Assembly: GCF_004343035.1 (NCBI RefSeq)
Contig: NZ_SMCQ01000025.1
Location: 1-42,874 of the forward strand
Length of the DNA stretch: 42,874 nucleotides
Direction of reading: 5' to 3'
Source of the DNA: Longibaculum muris
Lineage (GTDB): Bacteria; Bacillota_I; Bacilli_A; Erysipelotrichales; Coprobacillaceae
The notes beneath the pieces are model-generated. The model did no database searches, was not told the DNA's origin, and saw nothing but the letters and a program-made list of their open reading frames with translations. Positions within the stretch are counted from its first letter, which is position 1. Every line of letters starts with the position of its first letter. Both the position numbers and the translations under genes were made by a program. Positions 7,213 through 15,152 of the stretch are shown here, piece by piece.

Positions 7213-7830
7213 ATGAATGAGTATATTGTTGATTTAGAGCAAGAATTATCTTTGATAGAAAATGGTTTTAAAGTGGAAGAAAGCAGAGCCTTAAGTGATT
7301 ATAAATCTCATGATAATGAATTTATTAAAAAGTTGGCATTTTTAGCATACAAATCTATGGTATATCAAGTAAGAATGTATGCCGTATTTCTTTTTGGATA
7401 TCTATCAGAAGATGAAAATATTTTAGTTTTCATGAGAGATACAGTTTCTAATGATGATAACTGGAGAGTTCAAGAAATATTAGCAAAATCATTTGATGAG
7501 TTCTGTAAGAAAAAAGGATACGAAAATGCTATTCCAATAATTGATGAATGGTTGAAAAACAGCAATCCTAATACTCGAAGGGCAGTTACAGAAGGTTTAA
7601 GAATTTGGACGAGCAGACCTTATTTCAAGGAAAATCCCACGGAAGCGATTGAACGATTAGCTGATTTGAAAGAGGATTCCAGCGAATATGTTAGAAAGTC
7701 GGTAGGTAACGCTTTAAGGGATATAAGTAAAAAATATCCAGATCTAATTAAAACCGAACTGGATAGTTGGAAATTGGAAAGCAAAGAAATCAATCAAGTA
7801 TATAAATTGGCAAATAAGTTTGTTAAGTAA
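7213..7830 (+). CDS. HEAT-repeat protein, DNA alkylation repair-like
   Basis: A 205-residue all-helical protein with repeated HEAT-like units: AYKSMVYQVRMYAVFLFGYL, NWRVQEILAKSFDEFCKK, NTRRAVTEGLRIWTSRPYF and YVRKSVGNALRDISKKYPDL. The pattern matches the AlkC/AlkD group of DNA alkylation repair glycosylases (COG4335/COG4912), which use HEAT repeats to hold damaged DNA. At 205 residues it is shorter than AlkD (about 230) and much shorter than AlkC, so it may be a reduced or non-catalytic member. It stands alone between module copies 2 and 3, and AGAGGGG precedes the ATG. Confidence 0.7.
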   Translation: MNEYIVDLEQELSLIENGFKVEESRALSDYKSHDNEFIKKLAFLAYKSMVYQVRMYAVFLFGYLSEDENILVFMRDTVSNDDNWRVQEILAKSFDEFCKKKGYENAIPIIDEWLKNSNPNTRRAVTEGLRIWTSRPYFKENPTEAIERLADLKEDSSEYVRKSVGNALRDISKKYPDLIKTELDSWKLESKEINQVYKLANKFVK

Positions 7831-7854
7831 CAAATTCCAGTTTGCTTGATTTCA

Positions 7855-7915
7855 GGTGTTCACATTTGAACACCTTTTTTTAAATCTTGCATTCTAGTTT
7901 AGAAGATGACATAAT
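7855..7915 (+). promoter_or_regulatory. Terminator-promoter module, copy 3
   Basis: Stem GGTGTTCA/TGAACACC (7855-7874, loop CATT), seven T, then TTGCAT (7887-7892), 17 bp and CATAAT (7910-7915). The conserved block begins only a few bases after the stop codon of the HEAT gene, so almost all of the intergenic DNA is module. Confidence 0.88.
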
Positions 7916-7958
7916 AAACTTAATAGAAGGAAATTGGAATTTATTGGAGAGAACTATT

Positions 7959-8579
7959 ATGTCAAATATAAAATTAAGAAATACATTCAAGTCATATACT
8001 ATGATATTTATAATCGGTATATTAGTAGGATGTATATGTAGGTTGCTGGATTACTTTCCAGCAGATACGCTATGGAGTTTTTCATCAATTCAAACGCTGT
8101 TAGGATTTTGGATTATTACTAATACTATCATTGTTCTGTTAAGCACCTCAAATATTTGTGCAGGAATTAGTTCGTTCTTATATATGTTTGGAATGACATT
8201 TAGCTTTTATGCCTTACAAGCAATATTAGGAATGTTTATACCCTTGTTTTCTGGTGCATTTCGCTTTTCGCTATTTGTATTGTTCACCGTTCTTTCAATC
8301 TTTTGTGCAATAGCGGCATTTATTCTATATTACTGGAATAGGGAAGACATTTTTAGCTCAGTATTATATTCTTTACCAGTAGGAGCATTAGCTGCTGAAA
8401 CAATAGTAATTTTTATTTATTTTTTGGAACATCATACATTCCTGTTTCAGTTTTTGATGGATATTATAGGTGCTGTTTTGTTTGGTATAATATTTTTTAA
8501 AAAAGTAAAATATAGAAAAATGTATATTGCTGGAATTGTATTAAGTACTTTAGTATTCTATTATATTTTTCCCTGGTAG
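7959..8579 (+). CDS. Polytopic membrane protein, possibly DUF6518
   Basis: A 206-residue protein with six or seven hydrophobic helices. After a short basic N-terminus, GILVGCICRLLDYFP leads to WSFSSIQTLLGFWII, a pattern I associate with DUF6518 proteins of Firmicutes (from memory). No catalytic motif is visible. ATG 7959 follows TTGGAGAG; the longer frame beginning at 7887 would start inside the promoter of module copy 3, upstream of the transcript start, and is rejected. Single-gene unit between copies 3 and 4. Confidence 0.65.
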   Translation: MSNIKLRNTFKSYTMIFIIGILVGCICRLLDYFPADTLWSFSSIQTLLGFWIITNTIIVLLSTSNICAGISSFLYMFGMTFSFYALQAILGMFIPLFSGAFRFSLFVLFTVLSIFCAIAAFILYYWNREDIFSSVLYSLPVGALAAETIVIFIYFLEHHTFLFQFLMDIIGAVLFGIIFFKKVKYRKMYIAGIVLSTLVFYYIFPW

Positions 8580-8613
8580 ATTATATTTACAAATCCCAGT
8601 TTGTTTGATTTCA

Positions 8614-8672
8614 GGTGTTCAAATATGAACACCGTTTTTTATCTTGCATTCTAATTAATAGGATGTCATAAT
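8614..8672 (+). promoter_or_regulatory. Terminator-promoter module, copy 4
   Basis: Stem GGTGTTCA/TGAACACC (8614-8633), T run, TTGCAT (8644-8649), 17 bp, CATAAT (8667-8672). The leader AAATTAGAATTTGTAGAGG resembles that of copy 1. Confidence 0.88.
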
Positions 8673-8714
8673 AGAGCTAATCAAAGATAAATTAGAATTT
8701 GTAGAGGTAGGAAA

Positions 8715-9149
8715 ATGCTTGAAGTTAAATTTTATGATAATGTAGATGATAGATTATTAAAATTTGCAGTTATTATTTCTAAGTCAAATGGTCAATGGGT
8801 ATTTTGTAAGCATAAGGACAGAAATACTTATGAAGTACCAGGCGGACATAGAGAAAAAGATGAACAGATTTTAGATACTGCAAAACGTGAATTAAAAGAA
8901 GAAACTGGTGCCATTGATTTTACAATTAAGCCTATTTGCGTGTACTCTGTGAAAGGAAAAACAAGAGTAAATGAGAATACAAATGATGAAACATTTGGAA
9001 TGCTTTATTTTGCAGATATTCATTCATTTGAAGAAATACATAGTGAAATAGAAAAAATTATTTTAATGGACGATTTAGTGAAAGATTGGACTTATCCATT
9101 AATTCAACCTAAATTGATCGAAGAAGCAAAGCGTAGGGGAGTTATATAA
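8715..9149 (+). CDS. Nudix hydrolase
   Basis: A 144-residue protein with a complete Nudix box at about residues 43-65: GGHREKDEQILDTAKREL then KEETGAI, matching Gx5Ex7REUxEExGU. The box binds Mg2+ and hydrolyses a nucleoside diphosphate linked to another group; the specific substrate is not readable. VPGG just before the box is typical. It is a single-gene unit driven by module copy 4 and ended by a hairpin that overlaps its last codons. Confidence 0.9.
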   Translation: MLEVKFYDNVDDRLLKFAVIISKSNGQWVFCKHKDRNTYEVPGGHREKDEQILDTAKRELKEETGAIDFTIKPICVYSVKGKTRVNENTNDETFGMLYFADIHSFEEIHSEIEKIILMDDLVKDWTYPLIQPKLIEEAKRRGVI

Positions 9150-9165
9150 ATTATAACCCCTTTTT
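9136..9165 (+). terminator. Terminator of the Nudix gene
   Basis: GGGG-A-GTTATA pairs with TATAAC-CCC with one bulged A, followed by five T. The left arm lies inside the last codons of the gene. It is unrelated to the module hairpin, so the module series breaks here. Confidence 0.8.
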
Positions 9166-9927
9166 CTATACTATAAGTGATAAACATATTCGATAATCAA
9201 TACTTTTGATCTATTATTATAGTAATGTGAAGATTATTATATGCAAATAATATATTTAATAAGACAATAATGTCACAATTCATGACAAATATTTGATTGG
9301 AAATTAATTAATTACAATTTTATAATTAAGTGTAATTTACTTGTGCTTTTAAAAAATTTGATAATCAATATGTAAATGGTTATATATTTTTAGAGATGAG
9401 AAAATGTTATTGTGGGTAATAAAATTAATTATGTCTTAGATGATTTCTATATCAGGATACTTTATTTTAGTTTTGATAATTATAAAATTACAGATAAAAA
9501 TCTAAGAGAAGCTTACGATTAAAAAAACGTTTAAGAACTGATTGTAAATGGCTTGTTGGTGTTGTTAAAACCATTAAAATGAAATGGATAACACTTTTAC
9601 AATACATAAAACATGGACTTCATGTTATGTTAAAAGTGAGAAGATAATGCCAGATGCAGTTTTGTATACAAAAGTAATGAAAATTACCTTAACTAAAGAT
9701 TATAAGTATATGTAAACTTATTTCATTAACACAAGAAAATATATCTGGTATTGTAGAATACGATTTTATAATTCTTAATAAAGAAGAGTATAAAGTATAT
9801 TATAAAAGGACTACACAAGAAAGGCTGGTAGGGGATTATAATTAATTGCTAATCAAAGATTATTTTATAAAAGAAATAAAAACGATGAATTAAAAACATA
9901 GATATAAATCGAAAGGGGTAGATTATT
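9166..9927. pseudogene. Decayed coding region
   Basis: No intact gene. Short coherent forward frames remain: GTG 9412 to stop 9522, a lysine/arginine-rich frame that follows in another phase to about 9648, and a frame reading NISGIVEYDFIILNKEEYKV that stops near 9844. Changes of phase and stops between them suggest one or more decayed genes. I cannot name the ancestors. Confidence 0.4.
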
Positions 9928-9987
9928 ATGTTCTTTTATAGTAAACATTACAGAAGATTTCTCTACATGTTGGAGGAAGTTCTATGA
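9928..9987 (+). CDS. 19-residue ORF coupled to the next gene
   Basis: ATG 9928 follows AAAGGGG with good spacing and encodes MFFYSKHYRRFLYMLEEVL. Its TGA overlaps the next ATG as ATGA, the usual translational coupling. It could be a leader peptide or the shifted start of the following broken gene. No family is known. Confidence 0.35.
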   Translation: MFFYSKHYRRFLYMLEEVL

Positions 9988-10499
9988 ATACTAATGATTT
10001 TTTACAACTATCAAAACGTAATATTTTTCATACTTTTATTAAATGAAAAGATGAGAGTGATTCAAAGTATATTCTAAACTATGCACCATCAATTATTGTT
10101 GAATTTAATGATGATGAGCTAGATATCAAGGATTTTAATACAAGGAAATCTTTATTAAAAATTAAATATACAGAAATGGTGTCAATTAGTTTATCTGTAT
10201 GTTCTAGGTTAATGGCTATGAGATTTGTCCCAACCAAAATGTATGATATAGAATATATTATTAAAACAGATTCCAATGGATTTCATTTTGAATGTAAAAA
10301 TCCATTAATTTGGAAAGAGATATTAAAAATTTTAAACAATCATCATGTTAGCATAATAGATCCACTATTTCTTGTAAAATGTATAGAAAATTGTGATCAA
10401 GGAGATGGTTTTTATGATTTTTGTCAAAAGAATATTGCTTCTTGGAAAGAAAAGTATAATGTTTTAGATCCAAAAGTTGGAGATTCAATTAGAAAATAG
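9984..10499 (+). pseudogene. Unknown gene interrupted by an in-frame TGA at codon 21
   Basis: From ATG 9984 (TTGGAGGAAG upstream) the frame reads 20 codons, meets TGA at 10044-10046, then stays open in the same frame for 150 more codons to TAG at 10499. The distal part (KYILNYAPSIIVEFNDDELD ... YDIEYIIKTDSNGFHFEC ... DGFYDFCQKNIASWKEKYN) is mixed alpha/beta and shows good codon use on both sides of the stop. A shorter product could begin at ATG 10176 but no binding site precedes it. Family unrecognised. It lies directly before the RloA-like gene but is separated from it by a strong terminator. Confidence 0.55.
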
Positions 10500-10546
10500 A
10501 TAAATATCTATGTTTCATCGTTTTATTTTTGTTAAATTTCCTTTTT

Positions 10547-10577
10547 AAAGAATGAGGAATACTCTCATTCTTTTTTT
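10547..10577 (+). terminator. Rho-independent terminator
   Basis: AAAGAATGAG (10547-10556) pairs with CTCATTCTTT (10564-10573), followed by further T. Confidence 0.85.
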
Positions 10578-10607
10578 GTGATAAAAAAGTGATTTAAGCA
10601 TCTTTCA

Positions 10608-10680
10608 ATCAATAAAATTAACATATAATAGAGATAATATCTCATTTGTTTGTTGATTTTATTGATGATAAGCCTATAAT
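10608..10680 (+). promoter_or_regulatory. Promoter and inverted repeat before the RloA-like gene
   Basis: TTGATT (10653-10658), a 16-bp spacer and a perfect TATAAT (10675-10680), 20 bases before the ATG. A perfect 11-bp inverted repeat, ATCAATAAAAT (10608-10618) and ATTTTATTGAT (10656-10666), overlaps the -35 box and is a candidate operator. Confidence 0.6.
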
Positions 10681-10700
10681 ATAAATAAGAGGTGATTATT

Positions 10701-11975
10701 ATGTTAATTCAATTTAATTTTAAAAATTTTAAATCATTTAGGGATGATGCAACACTAGACTTATCGGCAACTAAGATAAGTGAGTTTAATGATAGAGTAA
10801 TAGAATTAGGAAATGAAAAGATATTACCAGTTGTTGCAATATTTGGAGCAAATGCCAGTGGTAAGTCAAATGTACAGCAGGCGTTTTCATACATGGTATA
10901 TTATGTTTTACGTTCATTTGCGTTTGGTGGGGATGCTGATGAGAAAAAAAGCAAAAGTGAATTTATGCAACCTACACCATTTTTATTTGATAGTACCAGC
11001 AAAGATGCACCATCAACGTTTGAAGTTTATTTTATTGGAGAAGAAAAGGATAAGTATAGACAGTACAATTTTGGGTTTAGTGTAGATAAAAAAGGTGTTT
11101 GTGAAGAATGGCTTAATGTTTGTGCAAAAAGTGCAAGAGGAAAATTTAAACCAATATTTTATAGGAATAGAGATAATAATGAATTAGATTTAAGTGGTTT
11201 ACCCAAGAAGGTTCATGATAACATAAAAACTTCATTACAGAATGAGACGCTTATTGTATCTTTGGGTGCAAAATTAAAAGTTGAGAAATTAAAGTATATT
11301 CGCGACTGGTTCTTGAAGCATGAAATGGCTGATTTTGGAGATCCTTTTGAAAATTTATTTCTTTCTAGATATACACCTGATGGTTTTTCAGATAATGAGA
11401 ATGTTAGAAAAAAAGTAGTAGACTATTTTTCGTCTTTTGATAATTCCATCATTGATTTTAAGGTTGAAAAACTAAAAGAAGATGAAGATGATAACGAACA
11501 TTTAAAAATTAATACAGTCCATAGATTAATTAATTCTGATGAAACTGTTACTTTACCTTTGCAGGAGGAGTCAGCAGGAACGTTAAAAATGTTTGCCTTA
11601 TATCTTTCTTTACAGGAAGTCATGGAAACAGGTGGTGTACTATTTGTTGATGAGTTAAATTCTAGATTACATCCATTACTTGTGAGAAACTTTTTAATCA
11701 ATTTTCTTGATTCTTCCATCAATAAAAATCATGCTCAAATTATTTTTACTACTCATGATTCATGGACATTATCAAATAATTTATTAAGACGAGATGAGAT
11801 TTGGTTTACAGAAAAAGATCGTGATGGTATTTCATCGTTGTACTCATTAGCTGATTTTGTAAATGAAGATGGTCAAAAAATAAGAAAAGATGAGAATTAT
11901 GAAAAAAATTATCTTTTAGGTAAGTATGGGGCAATTCCAGAATTGAAGTCAATGATAGTGATGGAGGATGAATAA
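10701..11975 (+). CDS. AAA15/COG1106 ATPase, RloA/AbiLi-like
   Basis: A 424-residue SMC/ABC-type ATPase of the OLD-like AAA15 group. It starts with IQFNFKNFKSFRDD, then Walker A GANASGKS near residue 53, an insert rich in charged residues, a signature-like EESAGTLKMFAL, Walker B GGVLFVDELN and a TTHD switch motif. ATG 10701 follows AGAGGTG. The next gene is RloB-like, three bases after the stop; this pairing is that of RloA-RloB and of the lactococcal abortive-infection system AbiL, in which the ATPase senses phage and the TOPRIM partner is the effector (known for related systems, inferred here). Confidence 0.82.
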   Translation: MLIQFNFKNFKSFRDDATLDLSATKISEFNDRVIELGNEKILPVVAIFGANASGKSNVQQAFSYMVYYVLRSFAFGGDADEKKSKSEFMQPTPFLFDSTSKDAPSTFEVYFIGEEKDKYRQYNFGFSVDKKGVCEEWLNVCAKSARGKFKPIFYRNRDNNELDLSGLPKKVHDNIKTSLQNETLIVSLGAKLKVEKLKYIRDWFLKHEMADFGDPFENLFLSRYTPDGFSDNENVRKKVVDYFSSFDNSIIDFKVEKLKEDEDDNEHLKINTVHRLINSDETVTLPLQEESAGTLKMFALYLSLQEVMETGGVLFVDELNSRLHPLLVRNFLINFLDSSINKNHAQIIFTTHDSWTLSNNLLRRDEIWFTEKDRDGISSLYSLADFVNEDGQKIRKDENYEKNYLLGKYGAIPELKSMIVMEDE

Positions 11976-11978
11976 TTT

Positions 11979-12626
11979 ATGGGAAGAGGAGATAGATGAG
12001 GCAACAGAAAATCTAGAGAACAATATAGAAAAAGAGGAGTTCCAGAGTTAGGATATTATTATATTGTAACTGATACTGATCAAACGGAAAAGAATTATTT
12101 AGAAGGATTAAGGGACTCTATACCAGAAAAATTAAGAGGAAAGATTGTGATAAAGGTTACTAAATCGAGGACAGTAGATTTAGTAAAAACATGTAAAGAA
12201 GGAGCATCTCTATATCCACAATACAGTGAACCGTGGATTATTCTTGATCGTGATCAAGTAAAAGATTTTGATAGTATTGTAAGGAATGCTCAGCAAAATG
12301 AAATTCATGCTGGATGGTCAAATCCATGCCTTGAAATTTGGTTGCATGCTTATTTTGGTAGTATGCCTAATATTCAAGATTCTGTTAGTTGTTGTAATAA
12401 ATTTGCAACTGAGTATGAGAGAAGAATATGTCAAAAATATGATAAAGCAGAAAAAGATTTGTATAAGAAATTATGTGAATTTGGAAATGAAGAAAATGCG
12501 ATTAAGATAGCTCAACAAAAAAGGAAGCAATGCATTGAAAATGGATTATCCGTTCCTTCTAAAATGATACCTTGTACAATGGTAGATGAATTAATAAAGG
12601 AAATAAGACAGAAGTCACAAGAATGA
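11979..12626 (+). pseudogene. RloB/AbiLii-like TOPRIM gene with a TGA at codon 7
   Basis: ATG 11979 opens MGRGDR, then TGA at 11997-11999, after which the same frame stays open to 12626 (215 codons in all). The arginine-rich start (GNRKSREQYRKRG) and later motifs are those of RloB: YYYIVTDTDQTEKNYLEGL in the first TOPRIM position, SEPWIILDRD with the DxD motif, and GWSNPCLEIWL. The sequence before and after the stop belongs to one protein, so the stop is a recent lesion or is bypassed. The only internal start with a purine-rich site, GTG 12147, would drop the first TOPRIM motif. Without RloB the pair should be inactive. Confidence 0.75.
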
Positions 12627-12669
12627 AAAATATGTGGTCAATATGATACATGATAAAGAAGGAATAACG

Positions 12670-12707
12670 AAAATAGCGATTGCTTATTAAGAACAATCGC
12701 TATTTTT
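12670..12707. terminator. Bidirectional terminator
   Basis: AAAATAGCGATTG pairs with CAATCGCTATTTTT across an 11-nt loop, with A and T runs on both sides. It separates the plus-strand defence pair from the convergent ABC transporter operon. Confidence 0.88.
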
Positions 12708-12724
12708 ATAGAAAAATATACTTG

Positions 12725-13459
12725 TTAATCATTTGCTTCAAAGCCATTTTTCTTATAAAGTACAAGAAATAAAACTGTTGCAATGATGATTTCAACAATT
12801 AAAATAATTATACTATTTATTTGAAATGGATGAGCATTGATGCTAATTTGATTTGCAAAGTCCATGATAACACCAGTAAATGTGAGAGATGATATTGTAT
12901 CAAGAATAGGATGAATACCATTTAACATTGGTAAAAGTAAAAGCACTAGCATAAATGGTGTTGTTATCATACTTGCATTCATCTGATCTTTTGAATAAAT
13001 ACCAATCAGCATACCTACAATTGTGCCGATAAGACTTGATAAAGTTGTTAACAATAAGTAACATCCCCATTGCATAACTGTCATAGATAAACCAGTGATA
13101 AAAGGAAGCAAAGTATTAACAACAATGGATTCCATAAGAACAGGTAATACACTACCAAAATAAAATTCCATCCCATTAACTGAAGATGTCATCAGAACTC
13201 TTAATGTATGTTTTTCTTTTTCTTCAGCAAGTGAACCTGCAACACAAAAGATACTGCACATACAAATATTCATAATAACACAGTTTGCTAGTGTTGATGG
13301 ACTCATTTTTCCACTTTCCATATAGACACTAGACATAAATCGCATCAAAAGTGCAAAACCTATCGAAAATAATGGCATGATGATATATGTCTTATCAAGT
13401 AAAGTTTTACCTTTCACTTCCATAACTGCTAATAATTTTCTTAAATGAATACTTTTCAT
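12725..13459 (-). CDS. ABC-2 type transporter permease
   Basis: A 244-residue membrane protein with six predicted helices. The short cytoplasmic SLAEEKEKHTLRVLMTS segment after the second helix is the hallmark of ABC-2 exporter permeases. It ends with the charged KKNGFEAND. Its ATG overlaps the ATPase stop as ATGA, so the two are made together. The pair probably exports a peptide or drug, or confers resistance to one; no substrate peptide gene is visible nearby. Confidence 0.85.
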   Translation of the reverse strand: MKSIHLRKLLAVMEVKGKTLLDKTYIIMPLFSIGFALLMRFMSSVYMESGKMSPSTLANCVIMNICMCSIFCVAGSLAEEKEKHTLRVLMTSSVNGMEFYFGSVLPVLMESIVVNTLLPFITGLSMTVMQWGCYLLLTTLSSLIGTIVGMLIGIYSKDQMNASMITTPFMLVLLLLPMLNGIHPILDTISSLTFTGVIMDFANQISINAHPFQINSIIILIVEIIIATVLFLVLYKKNGFEAND

Positions 13460-14304
13460 TCTAAGCCCCTCCCTGTTACCTTTAAAAATACTGTTTCTAA
13501 TGTTGGTTCACATGAGTGTAGTGTTTCAATACGGTTTTCTAATAACCACTCATTGAGTTGTGATAAATCTTCTCTTGTTTGATGAATCACATATTCTTTT
13601 TTATCATCTAATAAAACATGATATTTCTTTTCAGTGTTGTATTTTAAACATAACTGATGAGGTGTTCCAAATTCAACAATTTCACCATCATTTAATAATG
13701 CTACATGGTCACAGAGTTTTGTGGCTTCTTCCATGTTATGTGTTGTTAAAAAGATAGCCATTCCTTCACTTTTAAGTTCTAGTAAGAGTTGATGAATTTT
13801 TAAAGCAGTAGAAGGATCTAAACCACTTGTCGGTTCATCTAAAAATAAGACTTTTGGTTTATGAAGAATTGCTCTGGATAGAACTAAGCGCTGTGTTTGT
13901 CCTTTTGATAGTTTTGAAGCAAGTTTATTTTTGTGCTCTAATAACCCAACTCTTTCTAGCAAAATATTAATCTCTTTTTTATCTACACCATGTATTTTAG
14001 AAAAATAACGAAGATTATCATAAACTGTTAATCTTTCATACACTCCACTCATATCAGTGACGATTCCAATTTGTTCATAGATTGTCTCATCAATGTTTTT
14101 AGAATCAATACCAAAGATACAAGCTTCTCCTGATGTCTGATGCAGCTGACCAGTGATAATCTTAATTGTTGTTGTTTTTCCTGCTCCACTGGGTCCTAAA
14201 AAACCTAATATTTCTCCTTTATGCAGGATAGCATTAATATCTTTTAAGACAAGTTCGTTATTGAATTTCTTTGAAACATGATTTAGTTTAATAATTTCAT
14301 TCAT
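13456..14304 (-). CDS. ABC transporter ATP-binding protein
   Basis: A 282-residue ATPase of the drug/bacteriocin exporter type (CcmA group). Walker A GPSGAGKTTT near residue 37, signature LSKGQTQRL, Walker B KVLFLDEPTSGLDPS and the H-loop TTHNMEEA are all intact. The C-terminal extension (about residues 215-282, ending TLETVFLKVTGRGLE) is typical of the family. GAAGGAGG precedes the ATG. A LytTR-type repeat pair lies in its upstream region, so the adjacent two-component system probably controls it. Confidence 0.9.
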   Translation of the reverse strand: MNEIIKLNHVSKKFNNELVLKDINAILHKGEILGFLGPSGAGKTTTIKIITGQLHQTSGEACIFGIDSKNIDETIYEQIGIVTDMSGVYERLTVYDNLRYFSKIHGVDKKEINILLERVGLLEHKNKLASKLSKGQTQRLVLSRAILHKPKVLFLDEPTSGLDPSTALKIHQLLLELKSEGMAIFLTTHNMEEATKLCDHVALLNDGEIVEFGTPHQLCLKYNTEKKYHVLLDDKKEYVIHQTREDLSQLNEWLLENRIETLHSCEPTLETVFLKVTGRGLE

Positions 14305-14360
14305 ATACTATTCCTCCTTCATCACGTTATATCTTAAAGAAAATAATATAAAAAAGTGAA

Positions 14361-14390
14361 ATGTTTCCTAAAAGGTCACTATGACTTCCT
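14361..14390 (-). promoter_or_regulatory. Putative LytTR direct-repeat binding site
   Basis: On the minus strand AGGAAGTCAT (14390-14381) and AGGAAACAT (14369-14361) are direct repeats 21 bp apart. LytTR regulators bind pairs of 9-bp direct repeats with about this spacing. They lie in the 104-bp gap between the regulator gene and the ABC ATPase gene. Confidence 0.6.
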
Positions 14391-14393
14391 AAT

Positions 14394-14426
14394 TAACAAA
14401 AAAATTGGTTACTGTGAACCAATTTT
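14394..14426 (-). terminator. Terminator after the response regulator
   Basis: Minus-strand AAAATTGGTT (14426-14417) and AACCAATTTT (14410-14401) form a 10-bp stem with a 6-nt loop and a T run beyond. It covers the regulator's last codons and stop, and separates the two-component genes from the ABC genes. Confidence 0.82.
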
Positions 14427-15152
14427 GCTTAATAAATTTGATTTTTCTTTTCTTGATATTGGTATAGACTGTCCTGCTATTGTGAGTGTTTGATGTTTTA
14501 AATCAACAGATTCAATCTTATCAATAGAAACCAAATAAGAGCGATGAACTTTAATAAAGTTTTGAGATAATTCTTTTTGAATATCAGAAATATTCCCTAA
14601 GAACTCAATATATTGATTTTTTCCATAAAGAATAACATAATGAGAACGAGAAGATGTTTCAAAATAATAAATGTCATTTAGCGGAACATGATAGATCACA
14701 TCACTGCTTTTGATTGTATAACAGGCAATGGGATCTATATTTTCTGTTTGCAGTTTCTCTATCAATGATGATAAACAACCAGCAATAGACTCAGTAAGTT
14801 TTTCTGGTAGATCTTTAACGATATAGTCAAACGCTTCTAAATGATACTGAAAAGTTTTGTATGCTAAATCCTTATAGCTAGTAATATAAATAATTGAACC
14901 ATTAGGATCAATTGCACGAATTTCTTTGCCTAACAAGAAACCATCAAAATCCTTATTTTTTAATTCAACATCTAAAAAATATAAATTACGCTTTGTTTCT
15001 TCTTTTTTTATTGCTGATAAGAGTTCTTCTGGCGAAGTTGTTGAACAGGCAATTTCCATATCGTAATTTTGAATAAGTATTTGTTTGGCAATTATATCAG
15101 TTATTTTCTGACAGATGATTTCTTCATCATCGCAAATAAACGCCTTAATCAT
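14409..15152 (-). CDS. LytTR response regulator
   Basis: A 247-residue AgrA/LytR-type regulator. The receiver domain has the acidic pair in AFICDDEE, the phospho-acceptor aspartate in LYFLDVELK, the Thr position in IIYITSYKD and a lysine in YIVKDL. The C-terminal LytTR domain (about residues 145-245) includes DIYYFETSSRSHYVIL and FIKVHRSYLVSIDKIE. ATG 15152 follows GAGGTG; GTG 15161 is possible. It overlaps the kinase stop by eight bases. The repeat pair upstream of the ABC genes fits it as an activator site. Confidence 0.88.
   Translation of the reverse strand: MIKAFICDDEEIICQKITDIIAKQILIQNYDMEIACSTTSPEELLSAIKKEETKRNLYFLDVELKNKDFDGFLLGKEIRAIDPNGSIIYITSYKDLAYKTFQYHLEAFDYIVKDLPEKLTESIAGCLSSLIEKLQTENIDPIACYTIKSSDVIYHVPLNDIYYFETSSRSHYVILYGKNQYIEFLGNISDIQKELSQNFIKVHRSYLVSIDKIESVDLKHQTLTIAGQSIPISRKEKSNLLSKIGSQ

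Noticed and set aside
7887-7958. N-terminal extension of the membrane protein
   Set aside because: It would begin inside the -35 box of module copy 3, upstream of the predicted transcript start; ATG 7959 has a good binding site.
10709-10894. Minus-strand frames inside the RloA-like gene and similar frames inside other genes
   Set aside because: They lie opposite clear conserved proteins, lack binding sites and show no recognisable motif.
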